From Neopestalotiopsis rosae (lineage: Eukaryota; Ascomycota; Sordariomycetes; Amphisphaeriales; Sporocadaceae): a DNA stretch of 64,000 nucleotides. Positions within the stretch are counted from its first letter, which is position 1; each line of letters starts with the position of its first letter. The notes below the pieces were generated by a model. The model had not been told where the DNA came from and made no database searches. It worked only from the letters and a program-made list of their open reading frames with translations. Location: contig JALGAS010000001.1 in assembly GCA_023078685.1 (NCBI GenBank), forward strand, positions 3,658,001 to 3,722,000, in the 5' to 3' direction. The position numbers and the translations under genes were made by a program. Shown piece after piece: positions 55,281 through 64,000 of this stretch.

Positions 55281-56270
55281 ATGGCGGACGCTGCTGAGGA
55301 TATGACGGCCCAGGGAGGTGCCGTCTGGAAGGATCTCTTCTCTGGAGCTGTCGGAGGCATTGCACAGGTCATGATTGGTAGGTTTCTATCTGAGACGGGG
55401 TTTCACGGGTTGCAGAATTGAGGTCATGAGAAACCGCCAATTGGGCATAGCAGAAGGCTAACGATCGGAACAGGCCAGCCCTTTGACATTGTCAAGGTGC
55501 GTCTGCAAACCACGACGCAGTACAAGGGAGCGCTCGACGCCGCCACTTCCATCTGGAAGAAGGAGGGCCCGCTCGCCTTTTACAAGGGCACCCTGACGCC
55601 GCTCCTGGGCATCGGCGCCTGCGTGTCGGTGCAGTTTGGCGGCTTCGGCTTCGCCAAGCGCTACTTTGAGGAGCGCAACAACGGCAAGGACCTGAGCTAC
55701 GCCCAGTACTACTACGCCGGCGCGTTCGCCGGTCTCGCCAACAGCGTCATCTCGGGCCCCATTGAGCACGTCCGCATCCGGCTGCAGACGCAGCCCCACG
55801 GCGCCGCCCGCCTCTACAGCGGGCCCCTCGACTGCGTCCGCAAGCTGAGCGCCCACGGCGGCGTCATGCGCGGCCTCTACCGCGGCGAGGCCGTCACCAT
55901 CATCCGCGAGGCCCAGGCCTACGGCGTGTGGTTCCTGGCCTTCGAGTACATGATGAACGCCCACGCCGCCCGCAACAAGATGGACCGCAAGGAGATCCCC
56001 CCTTACATGGTCGCCTTCTACGGTGGTCTGGCCGGCGAGGCCCTCTGGCTGGGCTCGTACCCCTTTGACGTCATCAAGAGCAAGATGCAGACCGACGGCT
56101 TCGGCAGCACGCAAAAGTACAAGACCATGCGCGACTGCTTTGCCCAGACGTGGCGCGCCGAGGGTATGCGAGGCTTCTGGAAGGGTCTCGGACCCACGCT
56201 GCTTCGTGCCATGCCCGTGAGCGCTGGTACGTTTGCGACGGTCGAGCTGACGCTGCGTGCCATCAGCTAG
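55281..56270 (+). CDS. Mitochondrial inner membrane carrier, YMC1/YMC2-like
   Basis: SLC25 carrier encoded by two exons, 55281-55377 and 55474-56270, joined across a 96-nt intron that splits the first signature (MIG/QPFDIVKVRLQ). It has 297 residues, the standard six-helix size. Signatures: QPFDIVK (34-40), GPIEHVRIRLQ in the second repeat, SYPFDVIKSKMQ in the third. The conserved stretches FYKGTLTPLLGIGACVSVQFGGF, LYRGEAVTIIREAQAYGVWFLAFEY and GFWKGLGPTLLRAMPVSAGTFATVE place it near yeast Ymc1/Ymc2, mitochondrial carriers linked to oleate metabolism and glutamate synthesis, and related to the carnitine/acylcarnitine carriers. The exact substrate is uncertain. Exon 2 has very high GC at third positions compared with neighbours, suggesting strong expression. 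Stop codons of this gene and RINT1 are 226 bp apart (convergent). Confidence 0.9.
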
Positions 56271-56496
56271 ATACAGTGACTGATCACTGGCGACGGTACA
56301 AAATGCGTTGTAGACAGGAAAATCACTTGGCCGACTTGCTATGCAGCATTGATGGGGGCGTTCACGGAAACCTGGACAATGTTTTTATTTCTTGATAGAC
56401 TTGAGGGCACATAAAATTACTCCACTTTTTTTGATAAATTTGTGGTGGTACTCTTTTATTGGGCAGAGTTGTTTTGGTAGTCTAATCAAAAATTGA

Positions 56497-58958
56497 CTAT
56501 ACACTGTTTTCGACCCTGCACTGCAAGATGCGTCTCGCATTAGCAGGCTCGAGGGTCTCAATGTCCAACTCTTCAAGCACCCTCCTTGCTTCAGAATTAT
56601 CAGTGAAGATGCGGTCACTCGCCAGCTTAAGGGTGAGACCGCCATCACGCTCCAAAGGAAGGCTGAGTAGCAGGGCGCCTTCTTGCAGCTGCGTCAATGC
56701 TATGGACCCGTCTGGTATATGTCTGTCTATCAAGGAGCAGATAGCCTGCAGGTCCCGGACAAACTGGTCTGCACCGATCGTGGTAAAGCTGTGGCGGAGG
56801 AGGACACCCGACCACAGCATCTCCTGCAGGCGTTCTAGTGCATCGCGCCATACTTTGCGGTAGATGGTAGTGCTCAGGGCCGGTTCCAGGAAGTTGAGGT
56901 TTCGCTTCAGAATCTAGACCAACATCAATATATGCACCATTGCTCGGGAATTCATCATCCCACTTACCCTTAATGGCTCATCTAGCTCGGCGGTAATGCT
57001 GTACTGACTCGGGTCGGACTCGACATTAACAATAGACCATTGAGCTTTGGACAGGTACGGCCTGAAGGCGGTCTGGTGCGACTCTGCAAGAGCATCAACC
57101 AGGAAAGCCTGAGCACGCTCTCTGCGTTTGCTATAAAATTTCACGGTCTCGTCAAAGATAGAACCGTTGGCGATTGAATCAATCTCGGAAGATGTCCTGT
57201 CTTTGACTTGATCGTAGCTCATGCCGCCAACGACATTGGTTTGGTCATCGACCTGTCTCACGCGCGACTTGAGTTCTTCCCATAGCAACATGAAGAACTA
57301 TTGATGTTAGCCTCAAAACTGTCTGAAGTTTGTGATTCGCAACTTACAGGCTCATTGCCCCACGCCTTCAATGTGTTGATGATGTGATCTGCACTGCCCA
57401 AAACCTTGCAAAGTGTCTCCATACCGCCAATGCCTTCCAGTGCGGCAAGTTGCTCCTTGGAAACACCTTGGAGCGTCCGCGCAACGCTCGACGTCAACGT
57501 GGCATATGCCTCCAGGGAGTCTACAAGTCGAGCATGATATTGGTCCAGTATTTCCTGTTGTATATCAATCAGGAATCGTGTCTTGTGCGGAAGCCTTCTA
57601 ACTCGCTGGTATGAAGCAGTCACGGACTTGAGCAAGTCTGTGACCCGAACAGCTCCATATGTGGGCTTCATTTTGCCAGGTCCACTGTAATCATAATCAA
57701 TGTTTCGCGCATCTGGCGAGTTGATAATTGTGCGGAAGCGCTCCAATGCGAAATCTTTTTCAGCTTGAAGCCAATCCCTGAAGTGCTTATCCAGAACTTC
57801 CGAAGCAAGGCCAGACCATCCATTCTGAGAGTCACCTCCATCATAATCGAATCTTGTGCGGAGAGTCTCGTCAAATGTCATGAGCTGGTCCATGAGACTG
57901 CTGAGATATTGTGGGTTCTTGAGACCGTGTTGGACAAGAGTTTCGACCTTTTGTCTCATAACAGGAAGTAGAGATGTGACAAGTGCACAAGCTGGGTCAA
58001 CATAAACGGATTGGCCTGCAGCATTTGTGCCTTCGAAGCGAGGTTTCAAGGAATGACCAAGGTTCTCGCGGAAGAAGTCCTCCCATTTCTCAATTAGTTG
58101 AATGAAGCCCGGCACGCAGAAAGTTGCAAAAGCCTGTGGTGTGCTTGTGGGATTGTCGCCCATGAATTGAAATCGGAACCACTGAACAAAGGGCTTCACC
58201 ATGACGTCGATAGGCAAAAGGCTCACGGCCTGGTCCGAGTAGATGATCTCAGGCATCTGAAGATCGATCAACTTTTCGAAGCACTGTAGCCACTCGTCGT
58301 CCATCCCTGCAGTAACGTCGACTCCTTGCGGCCAGTTGCGCTTCTTCAAAAGAGCTTCCATCTCCTGAGACATGGTCTTCTTCATCTCGTCCCAGAGATT
58401 TTCCGTGATCTGCTCGACGTGGCTGACTAGGTGTCCTGCAGCCTCGTCCGCAGGGCCCTGAAGTTCGCGCAGACGGACGCTCAGCTGCTTCAGCCGGGAG
58501 TAGGGCTTCAAAGCTGCCTTTGGGCTGTCAGGCAGATGCGACCTGGCCTCCAATCTCATGTTTTCCACATCTTGCAGCAGCGACACATATTGGTACGCCA
58601 GCTCGACCCTCTGCAATTGCTTCATGGGCCCCTCGAGCCGGCGAATCGCATCGTCTGGGGCATCGGAGGCGGCAATGATTTGCAGACGAGTGTCGATGCT
58701 TTGCTGCAGTTCCTGAAATTCGTCGATTTGCCTGATCAGCCCGCCTTGGCGATCCTCGGCCGAGCGGCGCACTTCCTCGAGCTCCTGCGTGGCATCGTCG
58801 AGTTGAGCTTGCAGCTGGCTCCGCTGAACTTCGATGTTTGCGAGAAAACTGTCCAGGTTGTCCAGGTCCGTGGTGGACTGTAGCTTGTCATCGAGGTAAT
58901 CTTCTAACCGAATGTCTGGCTCCAATGATTGGGCGCGACTTAGTGTGAGTGACGCCAT
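56497..58958 (-). CDS. RINT1: RINT1/Tip20 family vesicle-tethering protein
   Basis: Component of the Dsl1/NRZ-type tethering complex, which captures Golgi-derived COPI vesicles at the ER (yeast Tip20, animal RINT-1). Three exons (58958-57348, 57297-56968, 56913-56497) give 785 residues, normal for the family. An N-terminal helical region (VRLEDYLDDK-like IRLEDYLDDKL, long coiled coil about 35-115) is followed by the RINT1 domain: WDEMKKTMSQEMEALLKKRNWP, FRFQFMGDNPTS, GFIQLIEKWEDFF, NGWSGLASEVLDKHFRDWLQAEKDFALERF, and in exon 2 FYSKRRERAQAFLVDAL. An ATG 33 nt upstream (58991) is possible, but MASLTLSRAQSLEPDIR fits better. Introns have GCTAAC or related branch sites and keep the frame. It is divergent from the J-protein gene, with 526 bp between starts. 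Confidence 0.92.
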
Positions 58959-59484
58959 GTTGAACTGCTGAAAATGTCCAAACAACTTCAAGTTGTGAGT
59001 ATAAACATGGACAGAAGCTACTGGGAATCACAAGCTCCATCGAGCTTTGGGGAACGTTCGTGGCATCATGCAGCGCAGGTAGCGGTAGAGCTGCAGGGCG
59101 GCCCAGGTACGTACTGCAGTCTGTCATCCCACTAGCAGTCAAATTCTTGTATCGAGGGCTTGTATAGAATTATCGTTGTAGTGTTCATAGCAATATACGA
59201 ATACTAAATTAATATCTATATATATTTATTGAACCTCTTCTGGTCGTCGTTCTGAATTTCAGTATGATACCGGATAAAGAACCTAGTTGTCTCATTATGT
59301 TACAGGTATTCATAAAGTCGTCTCGAAGATCGACACCTAAGAACTATATGCAACTATCGCTTACGGAGTACGATCGCCCCACCTCTCTAATAGGTTCAAA
59401 GGGTTCGATGATCTTCTCTGCCTGGCATTTTCTATGCTGTAAAACATCAGATCACAACACACGTAGCCAGCAAAGCCGGCCAAG
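58959..59484. promoter_or_regulatory. Divergent promoter region RINT1 / J protein
   Basis: 526 bp between the two starts. AT-rich TATATATA-like sequence lies at about 59216-59228. No other motif recognised. Confidence 0.4.
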
Positions 59485-60411
59485 ATGGACAGTTCCGAGA
59501 TCCTCGCGTTCGCGCGCGAGTACTCGAGCAAGAATATCGACCTGTACGAACTTCTTGGTATCGATTCACTGAAAGCAGCAGACGCCAACGAAGTCAAGCG
59601 CGCATATCGAAAGCAGTCTATCAAATACCACCCGGACAAGTTGGGCGATGACTTTGACCCGGATAAATGGCAACTTCTCGAACGCGGTCGCGATGTCCTC
59701 ATGGACAATGCCGCCAAGGACGCATACGATGCTGCGCGCAGCGCCGCGCTTCGAGAACAGGAGCGGAGGTCAGCCATGAACGCAAAACGCAAGGCGGCGA
59801 TCGAGGACCTCGAGGCAAGAGAACGAGGGGAGGTGCCCAAGAGACTTCGAAAAGAAGACGATACAGGCATGAGCGCTGCAGAACGGCAACAGCTCAACCA
59901 GGAGGGCAATCGCCGCTTGGAGATGCGAAGGCGACAAATGGCAGAGGCAGAGGAAAGAGAGCGCAAGGCCAAAGAATTAGTAAATTTGGCGCAAACGAAG
60001 CAGAAAGAGCCTGTCGATAACCCAGAAATCCCTGTTCCGACTTGGCAACCGGCACCCAATCCGGAGGATGAGGACGATCCTGAAATCGCTGCCATACAAC
60101 AGCGCATTCGAGAGGCCCAGGAGAAGAAGGCGGCAAAGGCTGCGAGGAAGGCAGAAAAGGCAGCACGCAAGGCAGGAGACAATGCACCAGCACCACCTGA
60201 TACCAGTGCACAGGCTCAAGAGAAATCCACACCCATCCCTCCTGCTACGGAATCACAGGCTGACGAGAAGAAGAAGGTGCCAAAATTCTCGTTTACCAGT
60301 CCTTCTACAACCTCGGCTGCCACCGCACCGAAGAACGACTGGGCCTCCATGAAGGAGAGGCTAAAGGCTGCTCAAGCCGAACGAGAAAGGCGCAAAGCTG
60401 AAACTGCATAG
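59485..60411 (+). CDS. DnaJ-domain protein, Cwf23/DNAJC17-like
   Basis: Single-exon gene for 308 residues. The J domain spans about 18-85 (DLYELLGIDSLKAADANEVKRAYRKQSIKYHPDK), with the Hsp70-activating HPD at 49-51. It is followed by a long charged helix rich in Arg, Glu, Lys and Ala (about 85-170) and a disordered Pro/Ala-rich section with poly-KAARKAEKAARK. The combination of an N-terminal J domain and a charged helical tail, without a Cys-rich zinc domain, resembles Cwf23 of fission yeast and DNAJC17, J proteins associated with the spliceosome. The RRM found in animal DNAJC17 is not present. Location is expected to be nuclear. The tail ends with NDWASMKERLKAAQAERERRK, also seen in this group by impression only. 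Confidence 0.85.
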   Translation: MDSSEILAFAREYSSKNIDLYELLGIDSLKAADANEVKRAYRKQSIKYHPDKLGDDFDPDKWQLLERGRDVLMDNAAKDAYDAARSAALREQERRSAMNAKRKAAIEDLEARERGEVPKRLRKEDDTGMSAAERQQLNQEGNRRLEMRRRQMAEAEERERKAKELVNLAQTKQKEPVDNPEIPVPTWQPAPNPEDEDDPEIAAIQQRIREAQEKKAAKAARKAEKAARKAGDNAPAPPDTSAQAQEKSTPIPPATESQADEKKKVPKFSFTSPSTTSAATAPKNDWASMKERLKAAQAERERRKAETA

Positions 60412-60691
60412 TGTAGTAAGACAACCTCCTTCACATAGGACAACCCCCTTCACATAGAATATGATACCCAGTTGAGCTGCAACATCTCGGAGAATACCAG
60501 TTTCACTACAGATCATGATTTTGGAACAGGTCATGCCTATACGGCGGTTGAATATCTTCCAGGCCGGACTTTCAACGAAATGACTTTGGTAGACCATGAA
60601 TCAAGATTTTTTATTTTATTTTTCCAATTCTCACGATCATGTGGCAGGTAGTCATATGCTGATTATTATTAGCCATAAAATTTGAAAAAGT

Positions 60692-61759
60692 CTATCGCAA
60701 CCAACGGCCAACCTGTCTACCCCAACGCCTGACTACATGCCAAGTGTCATGCATGGCTCTCTTGGAGCGGAATTTGACGGTCGAGGTATCCAAACCCTCA
60801 TCCTCGCCAGCAGCCATTTGTTCAGCAGCCCAATCTGCCCAGTCTTCAGGGTCGGTTATGTTCCCAGGTAAACTATTAAAATACTCCCACCCGGCAACGC
60901 CACCAAAGTCGGGATACTCTGCAGAGAGCTCTCTTATGACTTTTCCGGTTGTGTTGAGTTCCACGAATCCGTAGCCATTCGCACTGTTGGTCAGCAAACC
61001 CATAACAACTTTATCAGGAGGAAACCCAGTGTCAATGCAGTCCTCATAATCCGCGGTCGAACTTGGGTTCGCAAAGCCAGAATAGAATTGTGCATTGTAA
61101 AATGCAATTTCATCTCCACGACGCGCCTCCAAGTCAACGTAGCTGAAACCACTCAGGTTACTGCCTCCTTCCTGCAATGCGGAAGCAACCGGGGACAGAG
61201 TGATGACAAAGTCGTGACCAAAATCCGAGCGTAATCGATCTATAAGTCGAATGACGCCCTCGATCGACATGTGCTCCTCCACGTCCAGGTCGAGGCCCTG
61301 AAGGTTATACGTCGCAATCATATCCGCAAGAGGGCCATAGTACCTCTCGAACTGTTCCTCGTCGCCATCAAGACGCTGAAAAGAACCTGTTGCTGCCCCG
61401 CCGAGCATGCCCGTGACGACGACGCCTCTGCTCTGGAGGATCGCGACGTCGGCCCATACATCGTCGAAGAGGGGATCTGATGGCGGGAAATCATTCAGAT
61501 GAACGCCGTCCGTGTCGTTGAGGTGGATAGCTGCTACCAAGACATGGGTGACAGAAATATGTCTCTTTTGGTATAGTAAGGGCAGCAGTGAGACGTGTTT
61601 TCCTGATGAGCCGTTGGCATTCGTAGTCTGATAATAGACAACCACACGGTGATTGTCGGCCAGTACGCCGCATATGAGTAGTAGAAGGATCGGCAGGAAG
61701 TGGCCGAGCCAGTGTGAGGAGTTGTGGGTCCCCATATCGAACTTGGCTTGACTATACAA
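60692..61759 (-). CDS. Secreted glycoside hydrolase family 18 protein (endo-N-acetylglucosaminidase/chitinase-like)
   Basis: Single-exon gene for 355 residues. A hydrophobic segment (about 18-34, HFLPILLLLICGVLA) ending before DNH is a signal peptide; starting at the internal Met9 (61735) gives a cleaner one. The GH18 barrel is visible from VVVYYQT through LVAAIHLN, GMLGGAA and the catalytic strand LQGLDLDVEE. The proton donor is Glu161. The first Asp of the usual DxxDxDxE is Gln154 here, while Asp157 and Asp159 are kept. FYNAQFYSGF follows later. The layout fits small fungal GH18 enzymes of the endo-T or class III type, which cut chitin oligomers or N-glycan cores. A highly basic C-terminus (FRSKRAMHDTWHVVRRWGRQVGRWLR) is unusual. 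Activity is likely but not certain. Confidence 0.85.
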   Translation of the reverse strand: MYSQAKFDMGTHNSSHWLGHFLPILLLLICGVLADNHRVVVYYQTTNANGSSGKHVSLLPLLYQKRHISVTHVLVAAIHLNDTDGVHLNDFPPSDPLFDDVWADVAILQSRGVVVTGMLGGAATGSFQRLDGDEEQFERYYGPLADMIATYNLQGLDLDVEEHMSIEGVIRLIDRLRSDFGHDFVITLSPVASALQEGGSNLSGFSYVDLEARRGDEIAFYNAQFYSGFANPSSTADYEDCIDTGFPPDKVVMGLLTNSANGYGFVELNTTGKVIRELSAEYPDFGGVAGWEYFNSLPGNITDPEDWADWAAEQMAAGEDEGLDTSTVKFRSKRAMHDTWHVVRRWGRQVGRWLR

Positions 61760-63761
61760 TGCAACACTTGGCGGCAGTGTTACTGTTGACTGAGAGATAC
61801 ATGGGGCTCGCGACCTTCCCGGCGTGCATTCTCAAAGAGCCTATGCAATTCTGGCATTTTCATTTCCGTTGTGGTGACGATAATTGATAGTTTATATATT
61901 CTGACAATTTTTTATTTTATTTTTTGGGTGCCGGCTAAATCGAAGGGGACCCATAAAGATTTCGACTAGACATCAGAGTATCGACTTGGGTGCTTTTGCT
62001 TGGCATATTTACTTTGTTTGATCATGTTCAACGGAACTATTGCCTGCCAAGTCTAATCTCTGCGTTATATTTGTGCATGTGTGCTCTCCATGTCACCGTA
62101 CCAGCAGCGCGTGCCATTCTCTCGTATGATCCCGCAGATGCTCCATAGTCCTTGGGAATCCACCCAGAGACGACTCTCGATAATGCCAAGCCTTGGAAGG
62201 CTCCCAAGAGGCCATTGCCGGCAACATATTCCTTCGCTCTTGTTGTCAGATTCGGGAAATATTGGTGTTTTGTTGCATACCGCAAAATGCAAATACTGAA
62301 CAGGCCTGCGCTAAGATTACACTAGACAGGTTGGTGATGAGATCAAATGCATGCTACTGGTGGGTTTCTCCAGCAAGTGTTGCGCCGAATCACAAAATGA
62401 TAGCCCAGGGATGTATGGTGCATCCCGTGGCCTAAACCCTACATTGTTGCTCGGTCTTTTGGTTGATATCATGTGTGCCAATGCATACTCTTGAAAGTCC
62501 AGGATGGATGCGTGCTCGACCATAGCTGGTGGATGCAATTGCGTTCTCTTCAAGAAATCTTACCCAAGAAAGATAAGGACACATACCTGCCAAGATTTGT
62601 CTAGATAGCAAAGAAAAATGTCGGAAAGATATGTAAAGACTTAAAGAAAAAGCCAATTCGGCGGATGTTGAGCCTCATCGGTCATGGGATCGTGGGACAT
62701 ATGCACCGACTAGCATGGTGTATGAATACCACCTGCTGATTTGAGGGGGAAGACCCTGAAATCCCATGGCACCTAGCGTGGCCCGATAGAGCTCGAAATG
62801 GGTATTTGGGACACAAGATGCTACCTTTGGTCGCAATCTAAGTCTGCAGAGGTCGGAGCTCTCGATAAACCTTTGAACCTCCGATGCAAGTTTAAAATAT
62901 TAGAGTTGACAGGGAGACTCTGTTGTAGTCAGGGCTGGACCTAGCAGCAGTAGTCGCGTGACAAGGGTTGGTGTAGTTATTGTAGAGAAAAGTCAATATT
63001 CCTCCGTGAAGGAACTTATCTTCCGTTCACAAGTAGTAGTGATTTGCGAGTGCGACCATCAACGTTGCAACCAAGGATTCCACACGGCATGCACTTGATC
63101 GGTACGGTACTTGACAAGGAATCTGCACTTGACAGAACTTGATTTAAATGCACCTGGGCAAGAAGAGGCCAACACTGATAAGTACTTAATCTAGCTAGGG
63201 CTGATTATTGGGAACAACGATATTGAAATGCATACATACCTAAGTATGTAGTGAATCAGATGAACAGTGGAAATGCACAGGACTTGGTGGGCTGGTGGGG
63301 TGTCTTGTATTATGTAATAGGCGTCCCGTTTGCTCAAAGCCGTTCGCGGCCAATGAGATGCGTTTCTTCTGCGCCAGCTCTAGCTACCCAGTGATTGACC
63401 CACTTGCCCTTGGATCCGCCGACTGCCGATTAACCTTTGGTACCTAGCTCTGTACTCCATGCGTCATCATTACTTGCAGGCAGCAGGACCATCACAAAGA
63501 CTTCACTTTGGAGTGTGGTTGGCTTGCTCAAGGGAAGAAAAAAAATTCTGCCAACCTCGCCGATGGCCCTACCCTCTCACAGCAAACTCTCGTGGCGCAG
63601 ATAGTCCACTGGAATGCTCATTTCTACTGGCACATGTATTGTCGCCGTTCCTGCCTAGATCTCTTACTCTTTTCACCTTTCCGAAACTGATGCATTATTA
63701 ATGTTCCTGCCACCCCGCCACAGCACAACTACGCCATCGATAATTTTTTCACAGCAAAATC
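61760..63761. other. 2 kb intergenic region before the last gene
   Basis: No supported gene. Frames at 62037-62656 overlap on both strands without family resemblance. A TATTTTTTATTTTATTTT-like tract occurs at 61905-61925. The right end carries the promoter of the gene at 63762. Confidence 0.5.
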
Positions 63762-64000
63762 ATGGCATCCCCTGCTGCCGCCGACAGCACGGCGGCTTCA
63801 TCCAGTGCTGATGGCAGCAAATCACCTACTCATACTGACAATATTGTCGTCGAAGGCATGACAAGCAATTCAGCACGCCTCAGTCAGGATCCCGACGAGG
63901 AGTCTGCATCGGACTCCAATGACGGTGATTTACTACTTGACGAGCAGGCAGTGCTACGGGGTCTCACCTCAAATGTCCGTGATCAGGATGATTTGGAGCG
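63762..64000 (+). CDS. N-terminal fragment of a probable Rad26/CSB-type DNA repair ATPase (cut by window edge)
   Basis: The frame starts at ATG 63762 and is open to the window end, 79 codons. The first 60 residues are Ala/Ser/Asp-rich and disordered. Then LLLDEQAVLRGLTSNVRDQDDLER appears, which resembles the short conserved N-terminal motif (D-Q-D-x-L-E after a Leu-rich turn) of Rad26/Rhp26/CSB, the SNF2-family ATPases acting in transcription-coupled repair. The helicase core would lie outside the window, so the identification rests on this motif alone. An alternative is an unrelated disordered nuclear protein. Confidence 0.55.
   Translation, partial: MASPAAADSTAASSSADGSKSPTHTDNIVVEGMTSNSARLSQDPDEESASDSNDGDLLLDEQAVLRGLTSNVRDQDDLE

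Noticed and set aside
55458..56114. 218-codon minus-strand ORF opposite the YMC1-like carrier
   Set aside because: Shadow frame produced by the extreme third-position GC of the carrier gene; Val/Ala/Gly-rich composition is typical of such artefacts.
1..64000. CRISPR arrays, rRNA genes, prokaryotic operons or viral insertions
   Set aside because: None seen; the splicing signals and gene content are those of a fungal nuclear genome.

Overview
This window is nuclear DNA of a filamentous ascomycete, most likely a sordariomycete close to the Hypocreales. The reasons are many short introns of about 45-125 nt with GTANGT donors and CTGAC/CTAAC branch sites, a full-length FREQUENCY clock gene, a fungal-type STAND/ankyrin gene, and Golgi, ER and mitochondrial housekeeping genes of Pezizomycotina type. 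No rRNA, CRISPR array, intact tRNA or intact transposon was found. I chained exons by hand: each model listed as spliced keeps phase across its introns and sums to a whole number of codons, but none has been tested against transcripts.

Layout. The window opens inside RAD54 (minus strand, 5' end at 770), followed by a mitochondrial carrier (1867-2775) and a convergent carboxylesterase (3014-3955). The accessory stretch 5.2-18.3 kb holds an ankyrin plus subtilisin-like protease gene (minus), a divergently transcribed unknown gene (9043-10064), and a ten-exon gene for a predicted 2260-residue protein. That protein has an alpha/beta-hydrolase-like domain, a NACHT-like STAND region, about 30 ankyrin repeats and a SPRY domain. 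Both enzymatic domains of the giant have lost key catalytic residues. This trio is the best candidate for an undescribed system, probably non-self recognition or regulated cell death.

Next come a disordered unknown protein (19710-22131, minus), mitochondrial glutaryl-CoA dehydrogenase (23582-25024), and a six-exon 1681-residue protein joining a CorA-like domain to a conserved fungal module (26508-31882, minus). COG3 (33190-35667, minus) is divergent from an FMP25-type RCC1 protein (36288-38093). After a 4.3 kb gene-free stretch comes frq (42429-45449), with candidate light-response elements and a predicted 5' UTR intron that contains every upstream ATG.

The right part carries a DUF6590 protein (46700-48671, minus), a coiled-coil hypothetical (50907-52871), a YMC1-like mitochondrial carrier (55281-56270), a RINT1/Tip20 tethering factor (56497-58958, minus), a Cwf23-type J protein (59485-60411), a secreted GH18 protein (60692-61759, minus) and the 5' end of a probable Rad26/CSB gene (63762 to the window end).

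Functionally, the housekeeping genes cover DNA repair (RAD54, probable RAD26), Golgi/ER tethering (COG3, RINT1), mitochondrial transport and metabolism (two SLC25 carriers, GCDH, FMP25), splicing (Cwf23-like) and the circadian clock (frq). The accessory genes are ankyrin/STAND/protease proteins and large fungal-specific multidomain proteins.
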